A stretch of 64,000 nt of DNA from Micromonospora_G sp044901685 (GCF_044901685.1 NZ_JBJDPS010000004.1:1-64000); one strand, 5' to 3'. Positions 51,848 to 60,269 are shown, counted from the first letter of the stretch. The notes: generated by a model not told the origin, from the letters alone. Program-made: numbers and translations.

Positions 51848-52188
51848 TAGGGGCGGGGGGCGTACATGATGATCGCGACGCCGATGAGGCAGATGGCGGC
51901 GCCGGTGAGGTCGTAGCGGTCCGGGCGGAACTTGTCGACGAGGATGCCCCAGGCCAGCGAGCCGGCGACGAAGAACCCGCCGTACGCGGCCAGCACCCGA
52001 CCGAAGTTCGGGTCCGGCTGGAAGGCGGCGACAAACCCGTACCCGGCCAGTGCCAGCACTCCCGCGGCGACGAAGAGCAGGCCACGGTGTTCGCGTACGC
52101 CCTGCCAGACCAGCCAGGCGCCACCGATCTCGGCGACGGCGGCGAGCAGGAACAGCAGCAGCGATCGGGCGACGGTCACGACCGTCAT
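51847..52188 (-). CDS. YnfA-family (UPF0060) membrane protein
   Basis: A 113-residue protein with four membrane helices matching YnfA: LLLFLLAAVAEIGGAWLVWQ, GLLFVAAGVLALAGYGFVAA, RVLAAYGGFFVAGSLAWGIL and LTGAAICLIGVAIIMYAP. YnfA is a small multidrug resistance-like transporter family that works as a dimer. The stop is supplied by the REP-like element. Confidence 0.92.
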   Translation of the reverse strand: MTVVTVARSLLLFLLAAVAEIGGAWLVWQGVREHRGLLFVAAGVLALAGYGFVAAFQPDPNFGRVLAAYGGFFVAGSLAWGILVDKFRPDRYDLTGAAICLIGVAIIMYAPRP

Positions 52189-52215
52189 TGTTGCCGTGAC
52201 CGGGCGGGATACGGC

Positions 52216-52262
52216 GGTGGGGCTCCCCGCGACGCGACCAGCGCCTCGTGGGGAGCCCCACC
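52216..52262 (-). terminator. Terminator of the GH81 gene
   Basis: GGTGGGGCTCCCC (52216-52228) pairs exactly with 52250-52262. It lies 39 bp after the GH81 stop in the direction of transcription. Confidence 0.75.
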
Positions 52263-52300
52263 TGTCCCGGCGATCGGCAGCCAGGGACCGGAAAAGCGGA

Positions 52301-55300
52301 TCAGCCGGTGACCGTGAACGGGACGGTGACGGTCGACTGGCGGCCCTCGGCGGCGGTGGCGTTGACCCGTACCGTCGTCGCCGCGTTGCCGATCGCGTTC
52401 CAGACCTCCAGCTTGACGCAGCCGTTCGCCAGGGCGGCGAACCCGCCGGTGGCGGTCTTGACTCCGGCGGCCTGGGTGTACGTCTCGGTGCCGGTCACCG
52501 GGTCGGTGGCGAAGTAGTTGTACGTCTCCACCCGGCTGTAGTTGCCCGAGCCGGTGAAGTCGTACGACACCCTCGCCTGGACCCCGGCGCCGACCGCCCC
52601 GCCCGCGTCCACGTGCAGGGTGAACGCGGTGGCACCCGAGTTGTACGTGCCGGTCAGCCCGCACACGGTGTGCACCACCTGGTTGTGCGGGGTGCCGTCC
52701 CAGTTGCCGTTGGCGGCGCTGACCGTGGTGGTGGCCGCGCCGGTGCCGGCGGCACCGGAGAGCGCCCCGCCGGAGCGGACGTAGAGCAGGTTCGAGCGGA
52801 CCACCGGACCGGTCGGCGTCGGTGTCGGCGTGACGGTCGGCGTCGGGGTGGGGGTGGCCGTCGGAGTGGCCGTGGGTGAGACGGTCGGGGTGGCGGTGGG
52901 GTTGCCGATGCCGCCGTTGGCGTTGCCGCCGCTCCAGGTGAGGGCGCCGGTGGTGGCGGTCTTGCCGGCCGCCACGGTCAGCGTCCGGCCGTCGGAGAAG
53001 GTCACCGTCATCGGGTTGCGGGTGATGTTCGACGCGACGTACGTCCGCGCGCCGTTCTTGGTGTAGACGGCGTAGAGCGGGGTGTTCGCGGTGACGGTGG
53101 TGTCGACCTGGCCGAGGGCGGCGAGGTTGCGCAGCCAGTGGAAGGTGTGCGCCCGGCTCTCGCCCTCCTCGATCGCATACGTCGGGTTGGACCGGAAGCT
53201 GGCCAGCGCGGCGTCGGGTTCGGCCATCGCCCGGAACGACCAGAGTACGTCCTGCCAGACGGTCGGTGGTCCGCCGTTGTTGGTGACCAGTTCGTTCCAG
53301 TTGGCGGTGACGTACGCGGGCTTGTAGCCGAGGTAGTTCGAGCCACCGGTGATCGGCAGCATGTTGATGCCCTGGATCATCTCCGGCTCACCGCTGAACC
53401 AGGTGGCGTACGCGCCGCCGTCGCCCCAGACCATGCCGACCGTCTTGTGTCCGAAGGCGGCCGGGAAGTTCGTGTCGGCGGAGTCGAACCAGTACTCCTG
53501 GATCGCCTGCGCCTGGGTGGTGTAGATGAACAGCCCGGCGTCGCGTACGGCGGTGTTGCCGGTGGCGAGCCCCCACTGGATCAGGGCGGAGGCGAAGTTC
53601 ATCCCCTCCGAGGAGGACTCCTGGTTGTTGCCGGCCATGAACGAGCCGTGCCCGGAGGCCCAGTCGTGCCCGGCGAAGATGTCGAAGTCGCGCAGGAACG
53701 GGAACATCGGGTCGTTGCGGTCGGGGCTGTTCGCGTCCCGGATCAGCAGGTTGACCATGCCGCCGTACTGGCTGGTGGTGGCCCAGGTCGGGTCGAACTT
53801 GGCCAGTGTCGCGGCGGCGGCGATGTAGTAGCCGTAGTGGAAGTGGTGGTCGTTCAGCTCCAGGTCGGAGCCGTACGACGCGGGGTAGCCGACCAGCGTG
53901 CCCCAGGCCCGGTCGTAGTGGAAGACCCGCGCGGTCTTGCCCGGGCTGGCGGTGAACCAGTCGGTCAGCCGGGTCCGGATCGCGTTCAGCAGCAGGTCCC
54001 GCTGGGCGGTCCGGCCGAGCTGGTCGGCGATCTCGGCGAGCCGGGCGGCCCGGCCGAGGCCCTTGCCGGTCCAGTAGGTGTCGTTGCCGAAGCCGGCGAG
54101 CGGGTCGCCGGTGGCCACCTGGTCCAGGTAACCGCCGAGGGTGGCGAGGTCGGCCCCGCTGGAGGTGGCGACGGCGGGGATCTCCGGCAGCACCCCCTGG
54201 TAGCGGATGTTGGTGCTGAACGAGGGCGTCCCGACCAGGGTCCGCATCGGGCCACGGGGGGAGACGTACGTCTGCCCGATCGGCGTGCCGCCGGCCAGGT
54301 TCTTCCACTGGTGCGGGTAGAGCGAGACCACGGTCCCGCTGGCGCTGCCCTCGCGGGCGGTGGTGGTGAAGGCGTACGTGGCGGTCACCATGCTGGTCGA
54401 GGCGTTGAAGCCCCAGGAGACGCGGGTGCCGGTGACGTGGGCGTGCGCGTACTGGCCGTAGCTGGTCAGCAGTGCGGTCCGCTCGGCTGCGGAACTGCTC
54501 GGGGTGGTCGGCAGGACGGCGACGGAGAAGTAGCCCCGCCCGGCGAGGGTGGAGGTGACGGTGTTGCCACTGACCGTCCAACTCGCCCCGGTCGGCGCGT
54601 ACGCGACGTAGTCGTGTCCCCGTACGGTGAATCCGAGCGCGCCCCCGCTGTTCGACCAGACGGTCGGGGCGCTGGTCAGGCTGAGCTGGGCGTTGCCGCC
54701 GGTGGCCTGGGCGTAGACGAAGGGCAGGCCGTGTCCGATGGTGGCCCGCAGCGTCCTGGCCCCGTCCGACCAGTACGGCGTGACGGTCCAGTCGCTCCAG
54801 CCGTCCACCTTCACGTCAGGGGAGTTCAGGCCGGTGACGCCGAGGGTGAAGTCGGCGCTGTACGTGTAGTGGTACTCGCCGACCCCGGTCGGGGAGCCGG
54901 AGATGCCGGCGGTGGTGGTGTAGGAGACGCCGAGCCCGCCGGCAACCGGGTCGTAGGAGGCCGGGTGCGCGTGCAGCGGCTCGGAGTAGGCACAGTCGAG
55001 GCGCTTGAACAGCAGCGAGGACCACCAGTCGTTGGTCGGCACCGCGCCGGCCGGGGCGTTGGCGGTGACGTACCGGCGGGGGTTGGTGGAGAGGTCGGCG
55101 CAGCCGGAGGGCGGAGCGGCCCCGGCGGGCCGGGTGGTGGCGTAGCTGCCGGCGCCGAGCGGGTCGGCGCCCGCACCGCCGGCTACGGCGAAGGTGAGCC
55201 CGCCGGCCACGAGCGCGACGGTCGCGGCGCTCGCCAGCACGCGGCGGCGGAAGGTCGGGTGGGCCGGTCGCGGCCGGGTGTCCGGTGGGCCGCCGTCGTC

Positions 55301-55330
55301 GGGTACGACGTGGCGGAGGGACAGGTTCAT
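52301..55330 (-). CDS. GH81 endo-beta-1,3-glucanase with C-terminal binding domain
   Basis: A 1009-residue secreted enzyme. An arginine-rich start and signal region (about 28-57) are followed by the GH81 domain (about 70-740). Landmarks are VPTNDWWSSLLF, GHDWASGHGSFMAGNNQE with catalytic Glu in NQESSSEGMN (about 565-573), and YNDHHFHYGY-like ELNDHHFHYGYY. A small domain about 745-800 precedes a Thr/Pro linker and a 165-residue beta-rich domain (HTVCGLTGTYNSGATAFTLH), likely glucan-binding. It cleaves laminarin or fungal-wall glucan. GGAGGC precedes the ATG. LacI-type operators lie upstream. Confidence 0.93.
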   Translation of the reverse strand: MNLSLRHVVPDDGGPPDTRPRPAHPTFRRRVLASAATVALVAGGLTFAVAGGAGADPLGAGSYATTRPAGAAPPSGCADLSTNPRRYVTANAPAGAVPTNDWWSSLLFKRLDCAYSEPLHAHPASYDPVAGGLGVSYTTTAGISGSPTGVGEYHYTYSADFTLGVTGLNSPDVKVDGWSDWTVTPYWSDGARTLRATIGHGLPFVYAQATGGNAQLSLTSAPTVWSNSGGALGFTVRGHDYVAYAPTGASWTVSGNTVTSTLAGRGYFSVAVLPTTPSSSAAERTALLTSYGQYAHAHVTGTRVSWGFNASTSMVTATYAFTTTAREGSASGTVVSLYPHQWKNLAGGTPIGQTYVSPRGPMRTLVGTPSFSTNIRYQGVLPEIPAVATSSGADLATLGGYLDQVATGDPLAGFGNDTYWTGKGLGRAARLAEIADQLGRTAQRDLLLNAIRTRLTDWFTASPGKTARVFHYDRAWGTLVGYPASYGSDLELNDHHFHYGYYIAAAATLAKFDPTWATTSQYGGMVNLLIRDANSPDRNDPMFPFLRDFDIFAGHDWASGHGSFMAGNNQESSSEGMNFASALIQWGLATGNTAVRDAGLFIYTTQAQAIQEYWFDSADTNFPAAFGHKTVGMVWGDGGAYATWFSGEPEMIQGINMLPITGGSNYLGYKPAYVTANWNELVTNNGGPPTVWQDVLWSFRAMAEPDAALASFRSNPTYAIEEGESRAHTFHWLRNLAALGQVDTTVTANTPLYAVYTKNGARTYVASNITRNPMTVTFSDGRTLTVAAGKTATTGALTWSGGNANGGIGNPTATPTVSPTATPTATPTPTPTVTPTPTPTGPVVRSNLLYVRSGGALSGAAGTGAATTTVSAANGNWDGTPHNQVVHTVCGLTGTYNSGATAFTLHVDAGGAVGAGVQARVSYDFTGSGNYSRVETYNYFATDPVTGTETYTQAAGVKTATGGFAALANGCVKLEVWNAIGNAATTVRVNATAAEGRQSTVTVPFTVTG

Positions 55331-55507
55331 GGTGCCTCCGGTCGGGGACGGGTCGGTGCGCCGAACGTTTCGCGCACATTAAGGGGGCGTTGCGTCAGAG
55401 CATCAGAGATGGTGGCTGCTGTCAATGTCTCGCCGCGTTCTTTGCGGCGGTGCCGGTTCGGTGAGGGATCTCTGTTGACACTGCGCCGTACGGGGGGCTA
55501 ACTTTGA

Positions 55508-55519
55508 GAGAGCGCTCTC
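55508..55519. promoter_or_regulatory. LacI-type operator 1
   Basis: GAGAGCGCTCTC is a perfect 12-bp palindrome. It resembles the GGGAGCGCTCCC boxes bound by CebR-like LacI regulators of cellulase and glucanase genes in actinomycetes. Confidence 0.6.
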
Positions 55520-55525
55520 ACGACT

Positions 55526-55558
55526 CCGGTAGGCGAGGTGGGGAGCCTCGCCTACCGG
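55526..55558. terminator. Hairpin between the two operators
   Basis: CCGGTAGGCGAGG (55526-55538) pairs exactly with 55546-55558 around a 7-nt loop. It may end the leftward MarR-gene transcript before the GH81 promoter. Confidence 0.6.
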
Positions 55559-55577
55559 GTTACCGAGAGCTAGCGAA

Positions 55578-55587
55578 AGAGCGCTCT
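55578..55587. promoter_or_regulatory. LacI-type operator 2
   Basis: AGAGCGCTCT is a 10-bp palindrome inside the broader GAAAGAGCGCTCTCTG. It lies 69 bp from operator 1, centre to centre, a distance that would allow looping. Confidence 0.5.
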
Positions 55588-55815
55588 CTGCGACGTGCCA
55601 CACGGATCATTCGTTCTCCGGTGGTCCGGGGAGCGCCATTCGATCTGCTCTTACGTCATTCGTGGCGCCTATTCTCGGACGGCAAAAAACTGCCCGGGAA
55701 AAGCGTACGGAAAACCGTTATCCGATCGCCCGTCGCCCGTCGCCCGTCCCGTCTGTTGCCTGGCGACCCGGGTACGCGTTGGGAGGAGCGTGGCGGTTAG
55801 CTGTGTCGGGGGCGA

Positions 55816-56331
55816 CTACCCGTCCGAGTTCTGGCTGCGGTGCTGCCGTGCCCGGCGTACGGGTTGAGGGTGTCCGACCGGGCTGGCCAGGTGTCCGGTG
55901 ACCAGGTGGCCCAGAGTGCGCAGGAAGGGCTGGCGCTCGTCGGCCGGCAGTGCGCCCAGCGCCTCCTCGTGCACCCGGTCGACGATGCGTTGGCTCTGCT
56001 CGGCCATCCTGGCCCCCTCCGGCGTGACCGAGACGATCCGGACCCGCCGGTCGGTGGCGGAGGGCCGGCGTTCGGCGAGACCGGCCTTCTCCAGCGCGTC
56101 GACCGTCACCACCATCGTCGTCTTGTCCATGTCGCCGATCTCGGCGAGTTGGATCTGGGTCCGCTCCTCGACCAGGGCGTGCACCAGCACGCAGTGCATC
56201 CGCGGGGTGAGTCCGATCTCGGCCAGCGCCGCCGCCATCTGGCTCCGCAGCACGTGACTGGCGTGGTCCAGCAGGAAGGAGAGGTCCGGCTCGGTCCGCA
56301 CGGGTGTCATGGCGGTCATGCCGCCCAGCAT
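55816..56331 (-). CDS. MarR-family transcriptional regulator
   Basis: A 171-residue protein with a winged helix: TPRMHCVLVHALVEERTQIQ, LAEIGDMDKTTMVVTVDALE, KAGLAERRPSATDRRVRIVS (wing). Flanking helices form the dimer interface. MarR proteins repress genes for efflux or stress until a phenolic ligand binds. The C-terminal 20 residues are basic and disordered. Its target is not obvious; the gene is upstream of and co-oriented with the GH81 gene. Confidence 0.9.
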   Translation of the reverse strand: MLGGMTAMTPVRTEPDLSFLLDHASHVLRSQMAAALAEIGLTPRMHCVLVHALVEERTQIQLAEIGDMDKTTMVVTVDALEKAGLAERRPSATDRRVRIVSVTPEGARMAEQSQRIVDRVHEEALGALPADERQPFLRTLGHLVTGHLASPVGHPQPVRRARQHRSQNSDG

Positions 56332-56524
56332 AGCCAGAACGATCCGAGACAGATCTTCTGGTAACCCGCCTATTGGTGCTGGTCAGGCGGCTGGAGCTCG
56401 GGCTCGGGTTCCGGTCCCGGTTTCGGTTCCGCCCGATCCTCACCACGCTGGTAGCCAAGGGGTGTCCGGTGAGGTGAGAGCAACTTCGCGGTGAGTTTCT
56501 GTTACCCATGAGCCTTCGTGCGGT

Positions 56525-56538
56525 CTCCTGATCAGGAG
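56525..56538. promoter_or_regulatory. 14-bp perfect palindrome between divergent genes
   Basis: CTCCTGATCAGGAG lies between the divergent MarR gene and the rightward gene at 56621. Its position and symmetry suit an operator, possibly for the MarR protein. Confidence 0.35.
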
Positions 56539-56620
56539 GGGCCGCCGGCCCACTCCGCAGCAGCGTTGGCCGGGACGAGCGGAGGAACCATCATGCCGGG
56601 CACGGGACTCGTCGAGCCGA

Positions 56621-57679
56621 ATGTCTGACCTGCGGACGACCGGTCGCCACGCCGGCGGTCCGTACCCCACCGACTTCGCCGACCCAGCCAGCGTCGACGG
56701 TGCGTCCTACGCCGACCCAGCCGACTTCGCCGACCCGGCCAGCGTCGACGGTGCGTCGGCCGAGGGCAACCGCCGGGAAACCCGAGCGGGCCGCGCCGCC
56801 CGCTCGATCACGCCGGTCACCACCGACCACTACTGGCCATCCGCCGGGGCCGGACACGCCCCACACCCGTCCCCACCCATCTCCGCACCGCCCTCAGCTT
56901 CGGCCGCTTCCGCCCCGCCCTCGGCCCGTCCCGCCCCGCCCTCGACCCTTTCCGCCCCGGCTGCGGTCACTTCCGCCCCAGGGCCGGCCGCTCTCGCTCT
57001 GGCTCCGGCCACTTCCGCCCGGCCTTCGGCCCTTCCCACCCCGGGTCCGCCTGTGCCCGTGCCCGTTCACGTCACCACCGCGCCGACCTCGTCGCCGCGC
57101 GCGGCCGAGGTGGCCGTTCCGGGTGTCGGCCCCGGGGTGGGCTGGCGTGGCGGTCATCGTCGCCCGGCAGGACGGAACGCGGTCGCCGGTTCGATCATGG
57201 CGATGACGGTCGTATGGCTGGTCGTGGTCCTCGCCGCGCCGAGCCTCACGCTCTCGCCGGGCTGGCGGACGGCCGCGCTCTTCTGCCACCTGACCTGCCT
57301 CGTTGTGGGCTTCGGTGCGGTGCTGACGGTGGACTGGTTCAGTCTCCGCTGGCTGCTGCGCCGGGAGCGGATCGGCACCGTACTCACCACGGCCCGGGGC
57401 TCGCACCTGCTGATCTGGCTGGGCCTGGTGGGCCTGCTGGTCAGTGGTGCGGCGCTCGGTCCGGACACGTCGTCCGGACTGGTACGCCTCAAACTCTTCG
57501 CCGTACTCGTGGTCGGGATCAACGGGATCTTCCTTGGCCGGGTCAGCGACCGGCTCGCCGCCGCCGGTGACGGCCCGCTGCCCTGGTCCACCCTGCTTCC
57601 CGCCGCCGCGGCGGCCACCATCTCCCAACTCGGCTGGTGGGCCGCCACCCTGATCGGCTTCTGGAACGCCCAGCCCTGA
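56621..57679 (+). CDS. Membrane protein with repetitive disordered N-terminus
   Basis: A protein of up to 352 residues. The first 190 residues are Pro/Ala/Ser-rich and include a repeated DFADPASVDGAS unit. The C-terminal 160 residues hold four to five membrane helices (AMTVVWLVVVLAAPSLTL, FCHLTCLVVGFGAVLTVDWF, HLLIWLGLVGLLVSGAAL, KLFAVLVVGINGIFLG, AATISQLGWWAATLIGFW). The His and conserved acidic residues in the second helix are notable. The family is not recognised. An ATG at 57198 would give only the membrane part, so the start is uncertain. Confidence 0.6.
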   Translation: MSDLRTTGRHAGGPYPTDFADPASVDGASYADPADFADPASVDGASAEGNRRETRAGRAARSITPVTTDHYWPSAGAGHAPHPSPPISAPPSASAASAPPSARPAPPSTLSAPAAVTSAPGPAALALAPATSARPSALPTPGPPVPVPVHVTTAPTSSPRAAEVAVPGVGPGVGWRGGHRRPAGRNAVAGSIMAMTVVWLVVVLAAPSLTLSPGWRTAALFCHLTCLVVGFGAVLTVDWFSLRWLLRRERIGTVLTTARGSHLLIWLGLVGLLVSGAALGPDTSSGLVRLKLFAVLVVGINGIFLGRVSDRLAAAGDGPLPWSTLLPAAAAATISQLGWWAATLIGFWNAQP

Positions 57680-57700
57680 CCCCCTCCCTCCCCCACCCCG

Positions 57701-57769
57701 CTCGTTGATCTAGGGCAAATCCACCTGGTTCGAAGATCGTCCAGCGACGATTTGCCCTAGATCGACGAG
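57701..57769. repeat. Long inverted repeat with 21-bp arms
   Basis: 57701-57721 and 57749-57769 pair with one mismatch around a 27-nt loop. The core is GATCTAGGGCAAATC. It sits between convergent genes. The arms resemble a GATCTAGGGC element that I recall as widespread between genes in Micromonospora. It may be a terminator and a dispersed repeat. Confidence 0.75.
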
Positions 57770-57825
57770 GCGGGGGCGGGGGCGGGGCGGGCGGGGGAGG
57801 GGGGGACAGGGGGCAGGGACAGGGG

Positions 57826-58908
57826 TTAGTTCATGGAGAGGTGGACGTGGTTGGTGTGGTCGCTGGAGGGGTCGCCGCCGCCGTTGTACGCCTTCCAGCC
57901 GGTTCCGGGTAGCCAGATCTGCTTGAACCAGATCACGTACAGCACGCCGAGGCGGCTGGCGTTGTTCACGAAGTACGCCGCCAGGTTGTTGCCGTACGTC
58001 TTGTCGCCGCCGGTGGCGACCCCACCGAACCCGCCCGTCTGCGCCGCGAAGTCACAGGCCTTGCCCTTCGGGTGCTCGCCCGATCCGCCGCTGCGGAAGC
58101 AGGAGACAAAGCGGGTGAAGCCGGCCGCCTTGGCCTGGTTCATCGCGTTGAGGGTGCGTGGGGTGATGCAGCCGGTGGTGGTCGGGTCGTCGACGCTGCA
58201 CGACTCGGCCGGCCAGGAGCCGTCGGAGTTGCGCGGGGCCGGTTTGGCCGAGGACGACTTGGTGGTGGCCGTGACGCCGGGGCTGGCGCCGCCACTGCCG
58301 GCCTGGGCCAGCGCCCGTTCGGCCTGCTGCTTGCGCTGGCCCATGACGGTGAGCTGCTTGCGCTGCTCCCGGATCTCGCCCTCGATCGCCGTCTTGGCCC
58401 GCTTCTCCTGGTCGCGTGCCTCGATCAGGTTCCGGAGCTGGCGGTCCTCGTTGGCGGCCACGGTGCCGAGCGAGGTGGCCCGGTCCAGGAAGCCGTCCGG
58501 CGAGTCGCTGTTGAGCAGGGCGGTCAGCGGCCCGAGCCGGCCGGTGCGGTACGCCATGCCGGCGAGTTCGCCGACGGTCTGGGTCCGGGCGGCCACGTCG
58601 GCCTCCAGGGTGACCAGGTGGGCGGCGAGCTGTTGCTGCCGCTTGGTGGAGTTGTCCAGCTTCGCCTGGGCGTCGAGGTAACCCTTGGCGGCGGCCTCGA
58701 GCTGTTCCCGGAGGCTGGCGCTGCCACCCTCGTCGTCGGTGCCGCCGGGGGCGGCGGCGAGCGTTCCGGGCAGGGCGGAGACCGGGCCGGCGGCGGCCAG
58801 CGCGCTGGTGGGGGTGAGGGGGGAGGCCAGCACGGCGAGGGTGACCGCGAGCGCGGTCAGGGTCGCGAACCGTGCGGCACGGGGTCGTACGGGCGCCATG
58901 AATGGCAT
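57826..58908 (-). CDS. Secreted coiled-coil protein with C-terminal peptidase-like domain
   Basis: A protein of about 360 residues from ATG 58908 (GTG 58917 also possible). A signal peptide (about 1-40) is followed by a long coiled coil (about 65-205: LREQLEAAAKGYLDAQAKLD to RKQQAERALAQAG) and a Ser/Pro linker. The C-terminal domain (about 225-360) reads TPRTLNAMNQAKAAGFTRFV, GEHPKGKACDFAAQ and SSDHTNHVHLSM, a layout close to M15/ARB_07466-type cell-wall peptidase-like domains. The c-di-AMP riboswitch upstream supports a cell-wall remodelling role. GGAAGGA in the riboswitch end serves as RBS. Confidence 0.85.
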   Translation of the reverse strand: MPFMAPVRPRAARFATLTALAVTLAVLASPLTPTSALAAAGPVSALPGTLAAAPGGTDDEGGSASLREQLEAAAKGYLDAQAKLDNSTKRQQQLAAHLVTLEADVAARTQTVGELAGMAYRTGRLGPLTALLNSDSPDGFLDRATSLGTVAANEDRQLRNLIEARDQEKRAKTAIEGEIREQRKQLTVMGQRKQQAERALAQAGSGGASPGVTATTKSSSAKPAPRNSDGSWPAESCSVDDPTTTGCITPRTLNAMNQAKAAGFTRFVSCFRSGGSGEHPKGKACDFAAQTGGFGGVATGGDKTYGNNLAAYFVNNASRLGVLYVIWFKQIWLPGTGWKAYNGGGDPSSDHTNHVHLSMN

Positions 58909-58918
58909 TCGGTACACG

Positions 58919-59055
58919 TCCTTCCGTCAGCCGCCGACCGGGTTAGCTGACGGGTTCGGGACGGAAGATCCCTACCGCTGACGCGGATGCACCCCAAAAA
59001 CGCGATGGTTCCCCGGCTCGCACGTGCGATTAGGCGACGGTCACCGCAGGCGCCG
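58919..59055 (-). ncRNA. c-di-AMP riboswitch (ydaO/yuaA class)
   Basis: Read on the minus strand, this leader carries the class landmarks in order: GAGCCGGGGAACC, GGGGTGCAT, GGTAGGG, CTTCCGTCCCGAACCCGTCA, GCTAACCCGGTCGGCGG and GACGGAAGGA. These match the conserved core of actinobacterial ydaO leaders, which control cell-wall hydrolase genes. The 3' end includes the Shine-Dalgarno of the gene it precedes. High c-di-AMP is expected to lower expression. The 5' boundary is approximate. Confidence 0.88.
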
Positions 59056-59284
59056 GAGGGCGCCGCCCGGCGGAGACCGGAGCCGAGCCTACCGGTCGGG
59101 TCCAGTACGGACAGTGTTGGCTGGTTTTACCCTGAACACGAGTCGAAATGATATGTCGGATATAAGCAGAAAATTTCACCCGGTCGAGGGACAAAATTTA
59201 AGGACCAGGTAAGCGAAGAGTGGTCGCCTTGTCGGTCGAAGTAAGGAGTCGATGGCTTTGCGCGGCGTACGGATGGGGTGTGGG
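59056..59284 (-). promoter_or_regulatory. AT-rich region upstream of the riboswitch
   Basis: No gene is seen in this gap. The part at 59120-59215 is the most AT-rich stretch nearby (runs such as AAAATTT). It should contain the promoter of the riboswitch transcript and the end of the CDF gene transcript. Confidence 0.45.
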
Positions 59285-60205
59285 CTACCAGTCGGCGGGT
59301 CCGCAGGGTTCGGTCGCGGTGCCGGGCTCGACCTGGAGGGTGGCGTGCGCGATGTCGAAGTCGTCGTGCAGCGCCTCCCGCGCGGCGGCCAGCACCGCGC
59401 CGACCTCCGCGCCCGACGCGAGCGTGAGGTGGGCCGAGGCCACCTCCATGCCCGAGGTGAGGGTCCAGACGTGCAGGTCGTGCACGTTGGCGACGCCGGG
59501 TACGGCGCAGAGCCGGGCGGCCACCGTCGGCACGTCCAGGTGTTCCGGCGCGGCCTGCACCAGGATCCGGACCGCCGCCCGGGCCAGTCGCCAGGTCCGG
59601 GGCAGGATGAACAGCCCGATCGCCACCGCGACCACCGGGTCGGCCCACCACCAGCCGGTATTCGCGATCACCAGGGCGGCGACGATCACCCCGGCCGAGC
59701 CGAAGAGGTCGCCGAGCGCCTCCAGGTAGGCCCCGCGCAGGTTGATGTTCTCCCGCGCGCCGGGGCGCAGCAGCGCGAACGCGACCAGGTTGGCCAGCAG
59801 ACCGAGGATCGCAACCACCAGCATCGGTCCGGCCAGCACGGTCGGCGGGTGTTCCGCGCCGAACCGGAGCGCCGACTCGACCAGGACGTAGAGCGCGACC
59901 CCGAAGAGCAGCACCGCGTTGCCCAGGGCGGCGAGCACCTCGAGCCGGTAGAGGCCGAAGGTTCGCTGCGGGTCGTCCGTCGCGCGCCGGGTCGCGGTGA
60001 TCGCGGCGAGCGCCATCCCGATCCCGAGCACGTCGGTGAACATGTGCCCGGCGTCGGAGAGCAGGGCGAGCGAGTCGGTGGCCAGGGCGGCGACCGCCTC
60101 GACCACGGTGAAGACCACGAGCAGCCCGAGGGCGGACCAGAGCCGTCCCCGGTGCCGCTCGCCCGCGCGCACCGTCCGCGCGCCGTGGTCATGACCCGCG
60201 CCCAC
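59285..60205 (-). CDS. Cation diffusion facilitator (metal efflux)
   Basis: A protein of about 306 residues with six membrane helices and a cytoplasmic C-terminal domain (HLDVPTVAARLCAVPGVANV, HDLHVWTLTSGM). The TM2 metal site is SDAGHMFTDV. The TM5 site is YLEALGDLFGS, where Glu stands where zinc transporters such as CzcD have His. It exports Zn or a related divalent metal by proton exchange. GGAGGG lies 7 nt before GTG 60205. A dyad overlaps its promoter. The longer reading frame upstream would begin in the promoter and is not used. Confidence 0.92.
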   Translation of the reverse strand: MGAGHDHGARTVRAGERHRGRLWSALGLLVVFTVVEAVAALATDSLALLSDAGHMFTDVLGIGMALAAITATRRATDDPQRTFGLYRLEVLAALGNAVLLFGVALYVLVESALRFGAEHPPTVLAGPMLVVAILGLLANLVAFALLRPGARENINLRGAYLEALGDLFGSAGVIVAALVIANTGWWWADPVVAVAIGLFILPRTWRLARAAVRILVQAAPEHLDVPTVAARLCAVPGVANVHDLHVWTLTSGMEVASAHLTLASGAEVGAVLAAAREALHDDFDIAHATLQVEPGTATEPCGPADW

Positions 60206-60240
60206 GCACACACCCTCCGCCGCCGGTACCCGTACGGCCC

Positions 60241-60269
60241 AACATATGCTCACATCGCAATGTGTGCAA
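60241..60269 (-). promoter_or_regulatory. Promoter with overlapping metal-type operator
   Basis: On the minus strand TTGCAC (60269-60264) and TATGTT (60246-60241) are 17 bp apart. A dyad TGCTCACAT-4-ATGTGTGCA (60247-60268, 8 of 9 pairs) fills the spacer. This layout fits an ArsR/SmtB- or MerR-type metal sensor site controlling the CDF gene. The regulator gene is not in the window. Confidence 0.6.

Larger units (their letters stand above)
55331..55815 (-). promoter_or_regulatory. Regulatory region of the GH81 gene
   Basis: 485 bp without a convincing gene. On the minus strand a TTGACA at 55425-55420 could be a -35, with a weak TGCTCT 17 bp on. Two AGCGCT-centred palindromes and one hairpin lie further upstream (separate entries). 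On the plus strand TTGACA (55475-55480) with TAACTT 18 bp on precedes the first palindrome directly, but no rightward gene follows. Confidence 0.45.

Noticed and set aside
53138..55501. Rightward 787-codon open frame opposite the GH81 gene
   Set aside because: Composition is Gly/Arg/Val-rich with no domain; GH81 on the other strand explains the DNA.
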